Origin: Massospora cicadina
Lineage: Eukaryota > Entomophthoromycota > Entomophthoromycetes > Entomophthorales > Entomophthoraceae
Direction: 5' to 3'
Assembly (NCBI GenBank): GCA_022478985.1
Contig: JAKSZP010017415.1
Coordinates: 1 to 64,000, forward strand
DNA length: 64,000 bases
The notes under the pieces were generated by a model, which saw only the letters and a program-made list of their open reading frames with translations, did not search any database and was not told the DNA's origin. This document shows, piece by piece, positions 22,257 to 33,020 of the stretch; position 1 is the first letter of the stretch; each line of letters opens with the position of its first letter. The translations under genes were made by a program, and so were the position numbers.

Positions 22257-23884
22257 AAGTCCCGGGGACCAGCCCCTGCAACTGGATAGGAAGCAACAAC
22301 CCTTTTAGAAGAAAAGGGGTCCAAAGGCCCAAGTGGACCCCCTGTTGCAGTTGAGCGACTTGCGCATGTGGTAGATGAGCGCTGAGTGACTGCCATTCCC
22401 CCTAAAAAAACCATGTTTCTCCCCTCCCCCTCCTCAACCCTGGTAAGACTAATAGAGGGGGTCTGTCAGGAGATTATGCAAGCCAGGGGCCATGGGCAGG
22501 CCCCTGGGACCCCTCATTCACCAGGAAAATCATGCCAATATTTTGAGGAAATAGCCAGTACTAATGTTGAAGCCCGGTCTGCAAATTCTGGTCTGAAGGA
22601 GCTAGTCCAGACTGGCTGGGGCCAGAAATCAGATCATTGCATGATTCAGGTTTCAAACCAGGTTGCAAGCAACTTGGACCAGTTGCCCCTACTCCCTGGG
22701 ATGGATCCAGGAAGTTCAGATCTCACAAATAGTCAGATTGAGAGTTTGGACCAGGTTGCAAATGACCCAGCACAGTGCCCACAACCCTCTGGGAAAAATC
22801 CGGGGAATCTGAACTGTGTGAACAGGCAAACTCGGATGGTTAGGGCCCAGATTGGTACCATCAACCTGGTTTGGCCCCAAAAATTTGAAAAATCTGCAAA
22901 AGTTTTTTTTTGATTTTTACCAAGATTTTGGACATCCTCCTGCCCTCCTCCCCACCAGCCAACTAAATCCTAACGCCAATCCCCAATCAACCAATCCCTT
23001 TGCACCTCCACTATGTGATTCTACCCATACTTAAGGCAACTGCCCTGTCGAGGGGTAGTTGTCAGTTCATTCTCTAATCTTACCGTGCTTTGTGCTAAAT
23101 AAAATTTGAATACCCTGGACATCTTGCCGCGGCCTCCATCTATGTACTTTTTTTAAAATTCTGCCAATTGATACAGCGAAGCATGCTATTATCCAGATAA
23201 TCATCCTGATGTTTGCCAACTGGGTCATCCACTCGCTTGACCCTGCCATGCAGTGGCAGATTATATCCGCCATAAACTGTCTCGCCCCTGACGATGAAGT
23301 CGCTTCTCCATCCATTTTTGCATATCTGTCTAATGTGAATTCATTCGCTCATCGCTGGGATCTCTGAGACTGCTCCCATGTTGGAGCAGCACCAGGGCGC
23401 CCCTGCCCCAGTGCTCGTGAACACAGCCCCCATACCTGGCTCGTCTGCCACTGGCCCCACCCACCTGAGGACCCTGGAGCACCCCGCCCAAGGGGAGCTC
23501 GGCCCTAATGCTCACCGCGGGTCCGTTTCCCTCCCCACCTGCACCCCTGTTCACGCAGTGGCCCCTGTGCTGCCCCTTGCTGGTGCACCAACTCACCTGC
23601 TCAAAGCCGAAGGCCAGCAACTGCAAACCCTGGAGGAGTTGTCATCCTCCCCGCCTCTCCCACCCTGGGGGTTGCCCCACAAGACTTGCAGCTGCCCCCA
23701 CTGCAACCATCTGGTTTGCCTTGGGGGCCTTCAGTACATTAAAGAACCTCTACTTCCCTCACATCCCTAATAGATTCCCCTACTTCAAGTTGCTCAGACC
23801 ACTTATGCCATTGGCATTCTGGGCTCTCCACTAGGTTCTCACACACCCTGACTGGGAGCCCAGTCTAATTCTTATCAGCTGCAT
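22257..23884 (+). mobile_element. Insert Y: unclassified GC-rich element
   Basis: Breaks the endonuclease region of LINE C; A and B lack it. It opens with a hairpin cluster (22276-22350). A plus frame of 175 codons follows (22386-22913) with two imperfect repeats (VASNLDQLPLLPGMDPG, VANDPAQCPQPSGKNPG). Next are a hairpin at 23037-23062, an aataaa signal near 23100, an open block with HAIIQIIILMFANWVIHSLD (about 23147-23365), and a Pro/Ala-rich frame at 23378-23770 ending in a Cys/His cluster (CSCPHCNHLVC). Its last bases loosely resemble the X/LINE 3' end, so a relation to family X is possible. Boundaries are approximate. Confidence 0.5.
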
Positions 23885-23903
23885 CCATGACAATAACCTT
23901 CTC

Positions 23904-23926
23904 TTTTTTTTTAGTACTAGATGGTC
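23904..23926 (-). mobile_element. Tiny retroposed insert 2 (23 bp)
   Basis: On the minus strand gaccatctagtacta followed by A residues. Flanked by a perfect 19-bp duplication, ccatgacaataaccttctc, at 23885-23903 and 23927-23945. Same core as inserts 1 and 3, opposite orientation to insert 1. Confidence 0.85.
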
Positions 23927-24989
23927 CCATGACAATAACCTTCTCATGGCACACCAAAGTGCACACAATAGCCAGTGTGTACGCCCCAAATGGTTAAGAT
24001 GACCAAAGAGAATTTCTATCAGCCCTAACACATCTAAATCTACCAGAAAATAGTTTCATAATGGGAGATATGAAATGCTGGATTAACCCAGATATGGACT
24101 GATGGTCATACACAACAGAGATACCACAAGGGTAAGTGGAACTCCACGTACTAAAGGCCACCCTGGGACTATATGATCCACTACCAAAAAGGCTACACCT
24201 GCTACAAAACATGACACGCCCACATGTACACAAAGGTACACTTGTTTTATGTCAAGGATAGACCTAATACTCACACCAATAATTTTCCAGCACCAAATTC
24301 AAAAATTTAAGCTACAAAAATCGTATTTTCCAACCATCATCTTGTTTTGGTGTCCTATAAACTGGTGGAACCAAGCACCCAAGCACCCAGATGGTTCATA
24401 AATACGCCCAGAAAGTTTAGCCAAATTGGAATTCAATCCTGGATGGAGGAAATATCCTCAACCTAGGATTTTCAAACACCTTTTTTCTCAGACCCACTAA
24501 CCACCTGGGAAAACTTCAAAAAATCAACAACCCAACAAATTAAACATACATCATCTAGAAGACATAGGGCAGTTTTAGCCATTACCAAACACTTTGGCTG
24601 AAATTGACCATCTAGAAGCCAACGTACCAATCACAGGATACAGCCCTGGATGGGGTCGCAAATGGGCGGAGGTTTATGCTCAGCTAAACACCCTGATCCG
24701 CAAACACCAACACCGAGTTGGAGTTCAATATAAAGGCAAAAACATAAGAGAGATGGAGAAACTTTCTCAAGTTACTTTTTCTGCCAATTCCACACCTGGA
24801 AAAATACAATAGCTTGCACACAGGTCTGTTGACTGGACAAATCCATATTGGAAACACCCAAAGAAGTTGTGACCAAAGTGCACAGGTTTTATACAAAAAC
24901 GTATAAATCCAAGCCGGTCAAACCAGAAAAAATTGAAAAATTCTTAGAAGCGCACAAATTGACATCGCAGCCCAAAATAACAATTTAAT

Positions 24990-26430
24990 CAACTTAATAT
25001 CATGCAAGGAATTATGGGAAGTAGTACGCGGTGCACCAAGAGGGAAATGCCCTGGACCTGATGGGATCCCTATAAATTTTACATAATATATTTTACTAAC
25101 ACTTCTAACATTCTTCTAGCTTCAATGAACAAGTGTATTATGGAAACATGCCTCCTAATTGGAGGCAAAGAAGCCTACACGGTCACTTTATTTAAGAAAG
25201 GAGACATATTAGACCTCTCCAACTGGCACCCAATTTCCCTAACCAACACAGATACAAAATTTTCACAAAAATTATGGCCAAATGATTAGGAGAAATTGCG
25301 ACTGATGCGATATCCCCATCATAATATGGATTTGTTCCAAGAAGATCCATATGGGACAATATACACACAGTTGCAAATGTCTGCCAGTCCAAACCTCAGG
25401 AGCACTTGTCTTTTTAGACCAACCAAAGGCATATGACAGGGTGAACTGGACCTATCTTAAGGCATGCCTTCAAAAATTCAAGCTTTCAAATAGATTCATA
25501 AACTGGGTAATTTTGTTCACAGAGTCTGCTACCATGGCTGTGCGGGGAACAGGCTTCTTAACCAACCCAGTCATCCCACAGAGAGGACTCAAATAAAGAG
25601 ACCCCTTAATCCCTCTACTCTACAATTTTAGCTTAGACCCTCTGATCCAAAACACAAACACACTTCTCAAGGTAATCAATGTCAAGGGCCAACCACCAGT
25701 CAAAATGATGGCCTTCGCTGATGATTGTTTGGTGGGCATATTTAACAATCAGGACGCTTGAAGAATCGAGAAGATAATACAAGACTATTCATCCATAAGT
25801 AACGCATCACTTAACACTGAGGAAACGGAAATATACTCCTGGGGAAATATCAGACCCAGTGGATGCCATCTACCCAGGGCCAACAAACTAATACAATATC
25901 AAGACTCCTTACCAGGCATAGGAGGCTAAAATCAGCAACGACCTCACTGAAACTTTCATTTACCACCAAGCCAACATCTGGTCCTGTTCGTCACTTGGGA
26001 GTATGATTGGAAGCAGGAGGTTACGCCAACTCCATGATGGAAAATCAACTTCTAGACAAAGTAACAAAACGCATTGCCTCCTTACATGGACACCAAACAG
26101 GTCTAACAGGAAGGGTTACGGTAGCCAACTCTATGATTCTATCAATCATATGGTTCACGGCCCATGCAATCGCTTTCTCATCATCCTTCTTCAACACAAT
26201 TCACGCCCTATTACAAGGATGGCTATGGTCCAACCACAACCCCCCTGTACGCCTTGAAACCCTATTTGTCTCTAGAAAGAGGAGGTATGGGGCTTACTAA
26301 TTATGTAGAGCAAGCGACCCATATACTAGGATCCTGGATAGCTCAGGTGACTAGCCCAGATCTTCCAGATACACACTGGGCCAGAACAGTAAGATATAAC
26401 TTCACACGTGCACTCCAATTAAAAACTTAA
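24990..26430 (+). pseudogene. LINE C reverse transcriptase
   Basis: Plus-strand pieces in order: LWEVVRGAPRGKCPGPDGIP, FKKGDILDLSNWHPISLTNT, LVFLDQPKAYDRVNWTYLKA, then NRFINWVILFTESATMAVRG and NPVIPQRGLK. The catalytic motif is intact as AFADDCLVGI at about 25715-25745. Thumb/connection: GRVTVANSMILSIIWFTAHA, GWLWSNHNPPVRLETLFVSR. At least four frame changes. Confidence 0.85.
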
Positions 26431-26499
26431 ATCACCCAAACATATTAATCAAGTATCTGGCGTCCCACCTACAGCTGCAGGCCCACACGGCACTCCTGC

Positions 26500-27165
26500 A
26501 CATTTCAAATGAATACTCTTAGCCATGAGAAGAGTGATATGGCGGATCCACATAAATGACTAAACTAGTCACCAAGGACGCCCAAATCTATCCCATAGAC
26601 AGGAAATCAATGTCCAAATAGTCACAGACAATATAATAAGCAAAATCCCAAGTACCATAGCCATGATAGATTACCTGGACCATATGGACATACCCTACAA
26701 CCTGAGACTCAAAGAAGGGTATTGAGATATACATATCACCCTCTACTCCAACCCAGGATAAGAACACATATATGGAGGTGCATGAGGAGAGTATACTGCA
26801 CAGCTGAACGGTCAAATGCCATTCACACCTCATGTACGATATTTGGTCAGTATGGAAGCCTAGCCCACCGTTTAGAACAATGCCTAACATCAGTGGCTGT
26901 ATGGAAAGAGGCCATGCGCCTATTCCGCCAAGAAAACGGACAGCAATTCAGCCAAGAGAGGAATATGTTCGCCATAAACATGGACTCTCCAATACACCCA
27001 TTTCTCAGGGCGTTAATAGTAGCAATAGCACTATGGAGGATACACACAATGGTACTGGAATCGTTCACAGGAGCAGCGCCCACAATCCAAGAAGCCATCA
27101 TTCGCTTCCACAGCCATATATTGGAACATTTCCAAGCATGGCTGTTTGGACACATGACCCCGTAA
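26500..27165 (+). pseudogene. LINE C C-terminal region of ORF2
   Basis: Open for 147 codons from 26722: RCMRRVYCTAERSNAIHTSC, then CTIFGQYGSLAHRLEQCLTS (the first Cys pair has lost one Cys, C-x2-F), and FLRALIVAIALWRIHTMVLE. Collinear with LINE B 53109-53645. Confidence 0.8.
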
Positions 27166-27406
27166 CAGAAGGACAATCAACACATGGCTCCCCATATGGT
27201 TCCTAAAGGTTGATCCTTTCCTTCACACATGCTGCATCCAAGAATAAGCCAGCATAACTCCCCTTCCCTACCGTCCTAAACTTGGTGATCCTAGAGACAA
27301 CAAGAGGGGCCTTGAACCCTATGAGGTGTCTTTAATTGTCAAATTTCATTAGTTTCCTCATTATTTCGGAAGTGCTTGTCCCCTGGTCAACCTTCCCCAA
27401 ATAAAT

Positions 27407-28085
27407 ATAACATCAGCCAAAACCCTGGTCAATTCTCAGTAAAACTGTGAATCAAGGTATACTATTGCCCCCAATACTCAGCTGAATTGCCCTATGGCTA
27501 ATAGTAGGGTTATGCTGAACCTGCAGCAAAATAGGGGTTTTTTCTAAGGGTCCTCTCCATCCTCTCACTAACTTAGTCTAAACAACTACTCCACGACTAC
27601 CCCTTATATAGCCTTGGAGGTGGTTTTATCCAATGCAAATATTTCTCGACCAATGATTGGGTGAAATATATTAAATCCTTTCCTCACGGATTTATCCTAC
27701 TTGCTATCAACCCTCTATCAGTCATTATATTGAAGCAAGGTGAGTATTAAGAGACCCAGTAGGTCAAAACCTAATATTTCCCAGTATGGCTATTCCCAGC
27801 CTAATCCAAAATTTGTGCCCCAACTCACTTTGAGCCTCAATAAGTTTAGATACTAAGCATTAATATCTTAAGAGGGATCTCATATGAAAACCTCGCCATT
27901 ACTAATAAAATCTATAAAAATCAATCTTTAACTTTAATTTAAGGTATTATTAATTTATTACTTGTGGTTTAAACCTCCTAATCAATATCCCACAGTAGAG
28001 AAATAACTTCTCCTGAAGATTATTTGTTGGAATTTGGGTTCAAAATGCACCAGTGAGCATAAAAACAGCCTAAAATTCTACAAGT
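27407..28085 (+). repeat. G3 5' LTR, larger part
   Basis: Continues the LTR started at 20355-20440; the first 17 bases are the duplicated LINE target. Aligns with 33160-33797 and 10915-11640. It contains a cccttatatagcct TATA-like promoter stretch (about 27600) and ends just before the primer site. Confidence 0.85.
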
Positions 28086-28107
28086 GGTGAATTCTACAAG
28101 GGGGTAG
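28086..28107 (+). other. G3 primer binding site
   Basis: Reads tggtgaattctacaagggg, a decayed form of the tggtgctcactacaggggg found after the LTRs of G4, G5 and G7. Its position directly after the LTR is as expected for a tRNA primer site. Confidence 0.6.
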
Positions 28108-28129
28108 TACACCATAAATAACTATTAAA

Positions 28130-29240
28130 ATGAAGGATGTTGGGGTGAATAACCCTCACAACCTCCCAATGGCTTCCAAACACTGGCTAGATGCTTTAGC
28201 CCAGCAGCTAGCCAGCACACTGTCTTGGTTTAAAACACTTGAACAGCGCGTTTGCCAAGCCTCTCATGAGGCTGCCCAAATTATCTCCAAACTCCCTCTC
28301 AGAGACAAATTTACCCCAGTTGAGGGTAGTATTACTTCATTCCTCTTTGTCTATGAGGCTGTTATGGATGGGACAACCAATCCCCAAAAACTAAAAACAT
28401 ATCCTCCCTTGCCTCAGACGCTCCGCCCAAGAGGTGATGTTACCTTATATCGCCACCATTAAAACTTGGGCAGAGGTAAAAAACGCGCTCATTGAGGAAT
28501 TTGGATTTACGCAGAGCTTGTGTGGGAAAGAGGCATTTATGTTCATAAGTCTACTTGAAGGGTAATCAGTTGCCACCTTCATTGGCCAGTTTTACGGTGT
28601 GGCCCAGCTTCTTCTGCTTGCTAATATGCTACCTTTGGATAATACAATTGCTGCCATTCTGGATGAATTAGTCTCTTACCCTTCCTTAGCCCAAAATATT
28701 GTCTCAGTGAAGCGTTCCCTACGGAAAGATTTGGGATATAAAAGAGGCTTTATTAGAGGTTGTTGATCTCCATGAAGCTAAGCCTACCCAGGAAGTCATA
28801 CTAACCCATCTGATGCTGACTACCCTACCAAAGCCAGTTCTTATATGGGTGTCCCAAAATAGTTTGCTCTCCTCCATTAGAGGTTGGTCGGAGGGCACCT
28901 GGGGTGATAAAGTTGGGCTCTCTCCCCTCAGCTGCACCTCAAGTCAGCCCTATGGAATCAGTTGAGTTCTCGTCACACCCAGCGCCCTCTCTTAAAGCGT
29001 CCATCCCTGCAACTCTCCCTCACATCACTCAGTGCTATCCTCTATAACAACCACAGCCTCACCTCTGACCATGAAATGTAAAAATTCTTCTCCTCAAGTG
29101 GCTACAAAAGTTAGTTCAGCTATGATGTTCCCTCCAAATGACAAAAGGGTAAATGAGCGCCAAAAGGCTCTCCCTTGTGAGATGAACAAGCCAGGTTCTC
29201 AGGCCCTCTTAGCAACTCTTTGGGGTACATTTTCACCCCT
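28130..29240 (+). pseudogene. G3 gag, broken
   Basis: The first frame (28130-28462) starts MKDVGVNNPHNLPMASKHWL and contains FTPVEGSITSFLFVYEAVMD, which aligns with the G5 gag segment FSTGLESIASFLYAYEISME. Then, in shifted frames, TWAEVKNALIEEFGF and FIGQFYGVAQLLLLANMLPL, the usual retrotransposon gag core. No intact zinc knuckle was found. Confidence 0.75.
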
Positions 29241-29597
29241 CTGATGATGAGTCTGAAGGTGGTGGTGAAGATTTGTGCTATTATGTCCTAGGAGCCCCAA
29301 TGGAAGTGCAGATACCGGATAGGTTGAGGCCTGAAAGAATAGATATGGCTATGATACCATGACGAACATATCTCCAACAAGCGTTGAGGTGTTCAAAGGT
29401 GAATGATACTGCTAGTGAGGCTGACCATCTTAATAATACAATGATCTGATCTACCCAGCAGGTTCATGCCCTTCAATTTAACAAATATAATACCCTGCAA
29501 TTGATCAACGCCTTGCTTCCTCACTCCGTTTATTGGAGGTTCTCACCCTCCCCTCTACTTTTGGTATCACTATAACCAAGTTAAATGTCGTCATCAA

Positions 29598-29955
29598 TAA
29601 GGTGTGACTTATAGCCATCCTTGATACGTGTGCTCAAGTGAACGTGGTTTCTTTAAAGCTCAATGATAAATTTAAGTTGGCGCTCAACCTGGACTATTTG
29701 AAAGAGTTTGGAACTGTGGGGCCCAACAACATGCAAGCTATTGGATCCTACTATTCTCTGCCCATACATATTTGGAAGCTCCTCCTGTATGCCCCCCTGT
29801 GGAATTGGAAAATAATGCATACAACCTGCTCATTGGCACGCAATTCATGATTGAGTATGACGATATTATCAACATAAACAGAAAATTTCTCTCCCTTCTA
29901 AATTATGAAGTTTATCTAGTCTTTACAGACAATGAACCTAAGAAGAAAGAATAAT
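29598..29955 (+). pseudogene. G3 protease with altered active site (D-T-C)
   Basis: The plus strand reads LDTCAQVNVVSLKLNDKF. The retropepsin motif D-T-G-A is changed to D-T-C-A, which would inactivate it. The end of the domain reads NLLIGTQFMIEYDDIININR, matching D-x-L-I-G-T. The relatives G4 and G2 share the I-G-T/Q-F stretch. Confidence 0.8.
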
Positions 29956-30079
29956 CATGATTAGTTGAGTACCCTTCCTCCGCCCTCTCTCTTTTTTATA
30001 CCACGTTGGGCAGAAACTCAAAAAGCTTCCTGATTCTGTGGATGCTTCAGAGGGCCTTCCATTGTACGCGTCAGATGGG

Positions 30080-30290
30080 GTAGTAGCCAAAGTTGGTGAA
30101 CAAAAGGTGATAGACATCACGATTACTGTGAAAATCCCTGCAACTGCCTACTGCACTTAACAAGTATTTATAAATAATTCATTTGGAACCTCAGGTGTTG
30201 CCAGGTATCCTAGATCCTGCCTACAAGCGATCAATCAATCTTCTGTTCAGAAATCTTACTAACAAGTATATTGTCAAAAGAAAGTATCAG
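30080..30290 (+). pseudogene. G3 dUTPase-like block
   Basis: The plus strand reads ITITVKIPATAYC and, after a frameshift, VLPGILDPAYKRSINLLFRN with a following LTNK. The latter corresponds to G-x-I-D-x-x-Y-x-G-x-I-x-V-x-x-x-N of trimeric dUTPases and aligns with GILDPAYAGSISVLLATL of G5. It lies between protease and reverse transcriptase. Confidence 0.55.
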
Positions 30291-30339
30291 GAGGTTGGAA
30301 AGCCCTGCTGATTCCAATTGAGGACATCTGACAAGTCCA

Positions 30340-31300
30340 TTATATTGGATCTATGTTAGAATTAGGACTACCTGTGGACCAATTAGTATGCACTTTGCCC
30401 CACATTCATATATCTGAGGATCTAATCCCCAAAAGGGCTCAAAATGTTCACTCTCTCCTGGAGTCCTATAGTGACATTTTCTCCCAATACAATACTGACT
30501 ATGGACATATTAAAGTTGGACTTATATCATTGGCGTTGGTGATGCTTGGCCTATTTGATCCAAGACTTATCAGAAAGCTAAGGTTGAGGAGCTCCAATTG
30601 AGGGCGGAGCTTAAACAGTTGCTGGATGCAGGGCTTCTGGTGCTTTCTCAAAGTCTTTGGTCATTACCACTTCTACTGATAAAGAAGAAAAATGGAGGTT
30701 ATTGGGTAGGTATGGACTACTACAGATTGAACAACCTCAATAAGAAGGACAGCTATCCTATCCCCACATTAACGATGCCTAGCACAAATCTCAGGCTCTA
30801 ACTTCTTTTCCGCCATGGACTTGGCTAGTGGTTATTGGTAAATGGACCTTTCTCCCCAAGTTCAGGAGAAATGAGCTCTTATTTGCAGTGAGGGTCTCTT
30901 CCAACCTACTCTCCTACCACAAGGGTTGTGCAACGCGCCTGCAATTTTCCAGAGAGTAATGGATAACATCTTGTAGAATTTTCATGTTAAGCTGCGTCAT
31001 AGTCTATCTTGATGATATCATTGTGTTTTTTCAAGATCTTTAATGAGCATCTTTCCAACTTAAAAGAATTGCTCCAACGCCTGCGGGCTTCTAACATTAA
31101 ATATAAGCCATTAAAATGTATTGTCTCTACCAGAAAAGGCTGTAAATCCTTGGACACACCATCTCTCAAAATGGGATTCAACCTTTACAAGATAATATTG
31201 CAGCTATATCCAAGATTCTGGCGCCCAAAACCCTCTGCAACATTCAGGTATTCTTGGGCATGATGGGTATTACCATCAATTCATCCTAAATTTTGGTTAG
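30340..31300 (+). pseudogene. G3 reverse transcriptase, broken
   Basis: Segments: ELKQLLDAGLLVLSQSLWSL, LLIKKKNGGYWVGMDYYRLN, KKDSYPIPTL, FFRHGLG-like remains of D-L-A-S-G-Y-W, LPQGLCNAPAIFQRVMD in a shifted frame, and the catalytic VIVYLDDIIVFF (Y-L-D-D at 31005-31016, intact). Then FNEHLSNLKELLQRLRASNI and the connection region. Confidence 0.85.
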
Positions 31301-31359
31301 CTCAGTGAGCTCTTTTCCACCTCTTGGCTAAGAACACTCCATTTCATTAGGTGCGTAAC

Positions 31360-31945
31360 AAAAAGCCAGTTTGAAACCCTGAAGGAGCTATTGCAACAAC
31401 GGCTGATCCTCTGCCACCCTGACTATGCAAGCCCTTTATGCTGTTTACAGATAACTATGATTAAGCCATTGGAGTTATCTTAGCTTAGCTGGACTAACAT
31501 GGGGTCGATCATCCTGTTTCCTACTACAGCAAGATGCTCTCCAAAGCTTAATGCAACTGCAGCGTCACTGAAAAGGAGTGTCTTGCTGCCTTACTTGCGG
31601 TCAAATAATATCGCCCTTTTTTATGGGCCATCACTAAAGTAATTATGGACTATGACTCATTGACGTGGTTGCAGAATATGAAGGATCCCACTGGGCGGTT
31701 GGCTCGCTGGGCTCTTAAGCTCCAGCACTACAATATGACCATTGAGCACGTAGCTGGGACACGCCATATGAACGTTGATGGGCTGATGCGGTTGCCTGTC
31801 CTTCACCTTGACAATAGCGAAGCAGAGAGGTTGCACGACCTCCTAATGCCTCCTGACGTGTGGGTTTATGAATATGAACCTGTACAGAAGATGCTCACTT
31901 GTCACTCCCACAACACAAAGGTAGAGAATGTGAAATTATAAATAA
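31360..31945 (+). pseudogene. G3 RNase H, broken
   Basis: Plus-strand pieces: PLMLFTDNYD, HPVSYYSKMLSKA, CSVTEKECLAALLAVK, and in an open frame of 98 codons (31645-31941) DSLTWLQNMKDPTGRLARWA with TIEHVAGTRHMNVDGLMRLP. These are the standard RNase H segments of Ty3 elements. Confidence 0.85.
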
Positions 31946-31959
31946 AGTAGGGGTAAATT

Positions 31960-33020
31960 GGTTGCCCTATCTCCGGCCACCTGCAAGTATCAGTCATTTT
32001 AGAGTCTCACACTATCATGGGGCATGGTGGATTAAGCAAACCTACAAGTGGTAAAAGAGCGGCACTATTGGGAAGGCATCATGGAAACCATACCTGAAGT
32101 CTTATATGAAAGCCTGACTTTTAAAAAACGAACTAGCTTCTAGACCCAATATCTTTATAAACCTATGACGCCCCACCAACCCTTCTACACCATAAGTTTG
32201 GACGTGATAGGTACTCTTCCTCAAACTACAGGTGGAAATCGTTATATCTTGGCTGGTAAAATCATTTCACCAAGTGGGTTAAATCTGTGGCTCTTCCAGC
32301 TCAGACTGCTAAAGCCACGGCTACCTTCTTACACCAGTACATCTTCACCTGGCATGGTTGCCTTAGGTCCTCTTATGTGACAATGGGAAAAACTTTACTT
32401 CACGTGTGTTAAAGCTTCTTGCCACTTTTATGGGAGCTCAACAATTCTTCTCAGCCCCTTATAACCCATCCACAAATGGTGCGGTAGAAAGAGTTAATGG
32501 GACCCTAGTCTTGATTTTACGTAAAATGGCCACTTCAGACCAACTCCACTGGGCTCTCTACTTGCACAGTGCCCTCGTGGCCTATCATATTTGCTACCAT
32601 TGCATCCTCAAGTTGTCCCCTTTTTGTGTGTTATATGGGCGAGAACCTGGGAGCCAGCATTATTGTCCAAAGATATTTCTCTTATTGGACTGATCCTGAA
32701 CAATCCATGAAAAAGTTGGCCCAACACATCATCCAATTACAATCAGAGGCCATGACCAATTTGGAAAAGACTATTTCCAAAGAAGACAAGCTGCAAATAA
32801 GCTCTGGGCCCCTCTTCCTTCCTTCCAAGTAGCCAACTTGGTACTATATCACCACATTCAAATCACTCTAAGAGGTAAAAAGCTCGGCTCTAAATGGGAA
32901 GGGCCATTTTCAGTTACCTACAAGCGAGGGGATGAGAATTATATCAAAACCCTCGCTTCTGGTCTCAATATCAACCAAGGTCATGACTGTTTCCTTTGGC
33001 CCTATTCTCCACTCAACATT
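31960..33020 (+). pseudogene. G3 integrase, broken
   Basis: A core segment ISLDVIGTLPQTTGGNRYIL holds the first Asp. LCDNGKNFTSRVLKLL holds the second Asp and FFSAPYNPSTNGAVERVNGT the Glu, 35-40 residues apart as in D,D-35-E integrases. The C-terminal G-P-F region reads GSKWEGPFSVTYKRGDENYI and ends GHDCFLWPYSPLN before the purine tract. No chromodomain. Confidence 0.85.

Larger units (their letters stand above)
21991..24980 (+). pseudogene. LINE C endonuclease region, split by insert Y
   Basis: The first part (21991-22256) starts near IAGLKALSSWAKK and holds VVQETH, corresponding to the catalytic Glu region of APE-type endonucleases. The second part (23885-24980) continues with SWHTKVHTIASVYAPNG, GDMKCWINPDM (the G-D-M-N motif), a R-I-D-L-I-L segment and the linker EIDHLEANVPITGYSPGWGR. 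Stops are frequent. Confidence 0.7.
20441..27406 (+). mobile_element. LINE C: L1-type LINE inserted in the G3 5' LTR
   Basis: Flanked by a perfect 17-bp duplication, ataacatcagccaaaac, at 20424-20440 and 27407-27423. The 5' end (ttttctttccaattactat...) matches LINE B and X copy 2. The 3' end is gcttgtcccctggtcaacct with an ataaata tail. About 7.0 kb long against 5.2 kb for A and B. The excess is explained by insert Y and two tiny inserts. Confidence 0.9.

Noticed and set aside
23330..23626. A Gly-rich minus-strand protein
   Set aside because: Antisense of a GC-rich frame in insert Y. GC-rich DNA opens several frames by chance; neither strand can be preferred strongly.
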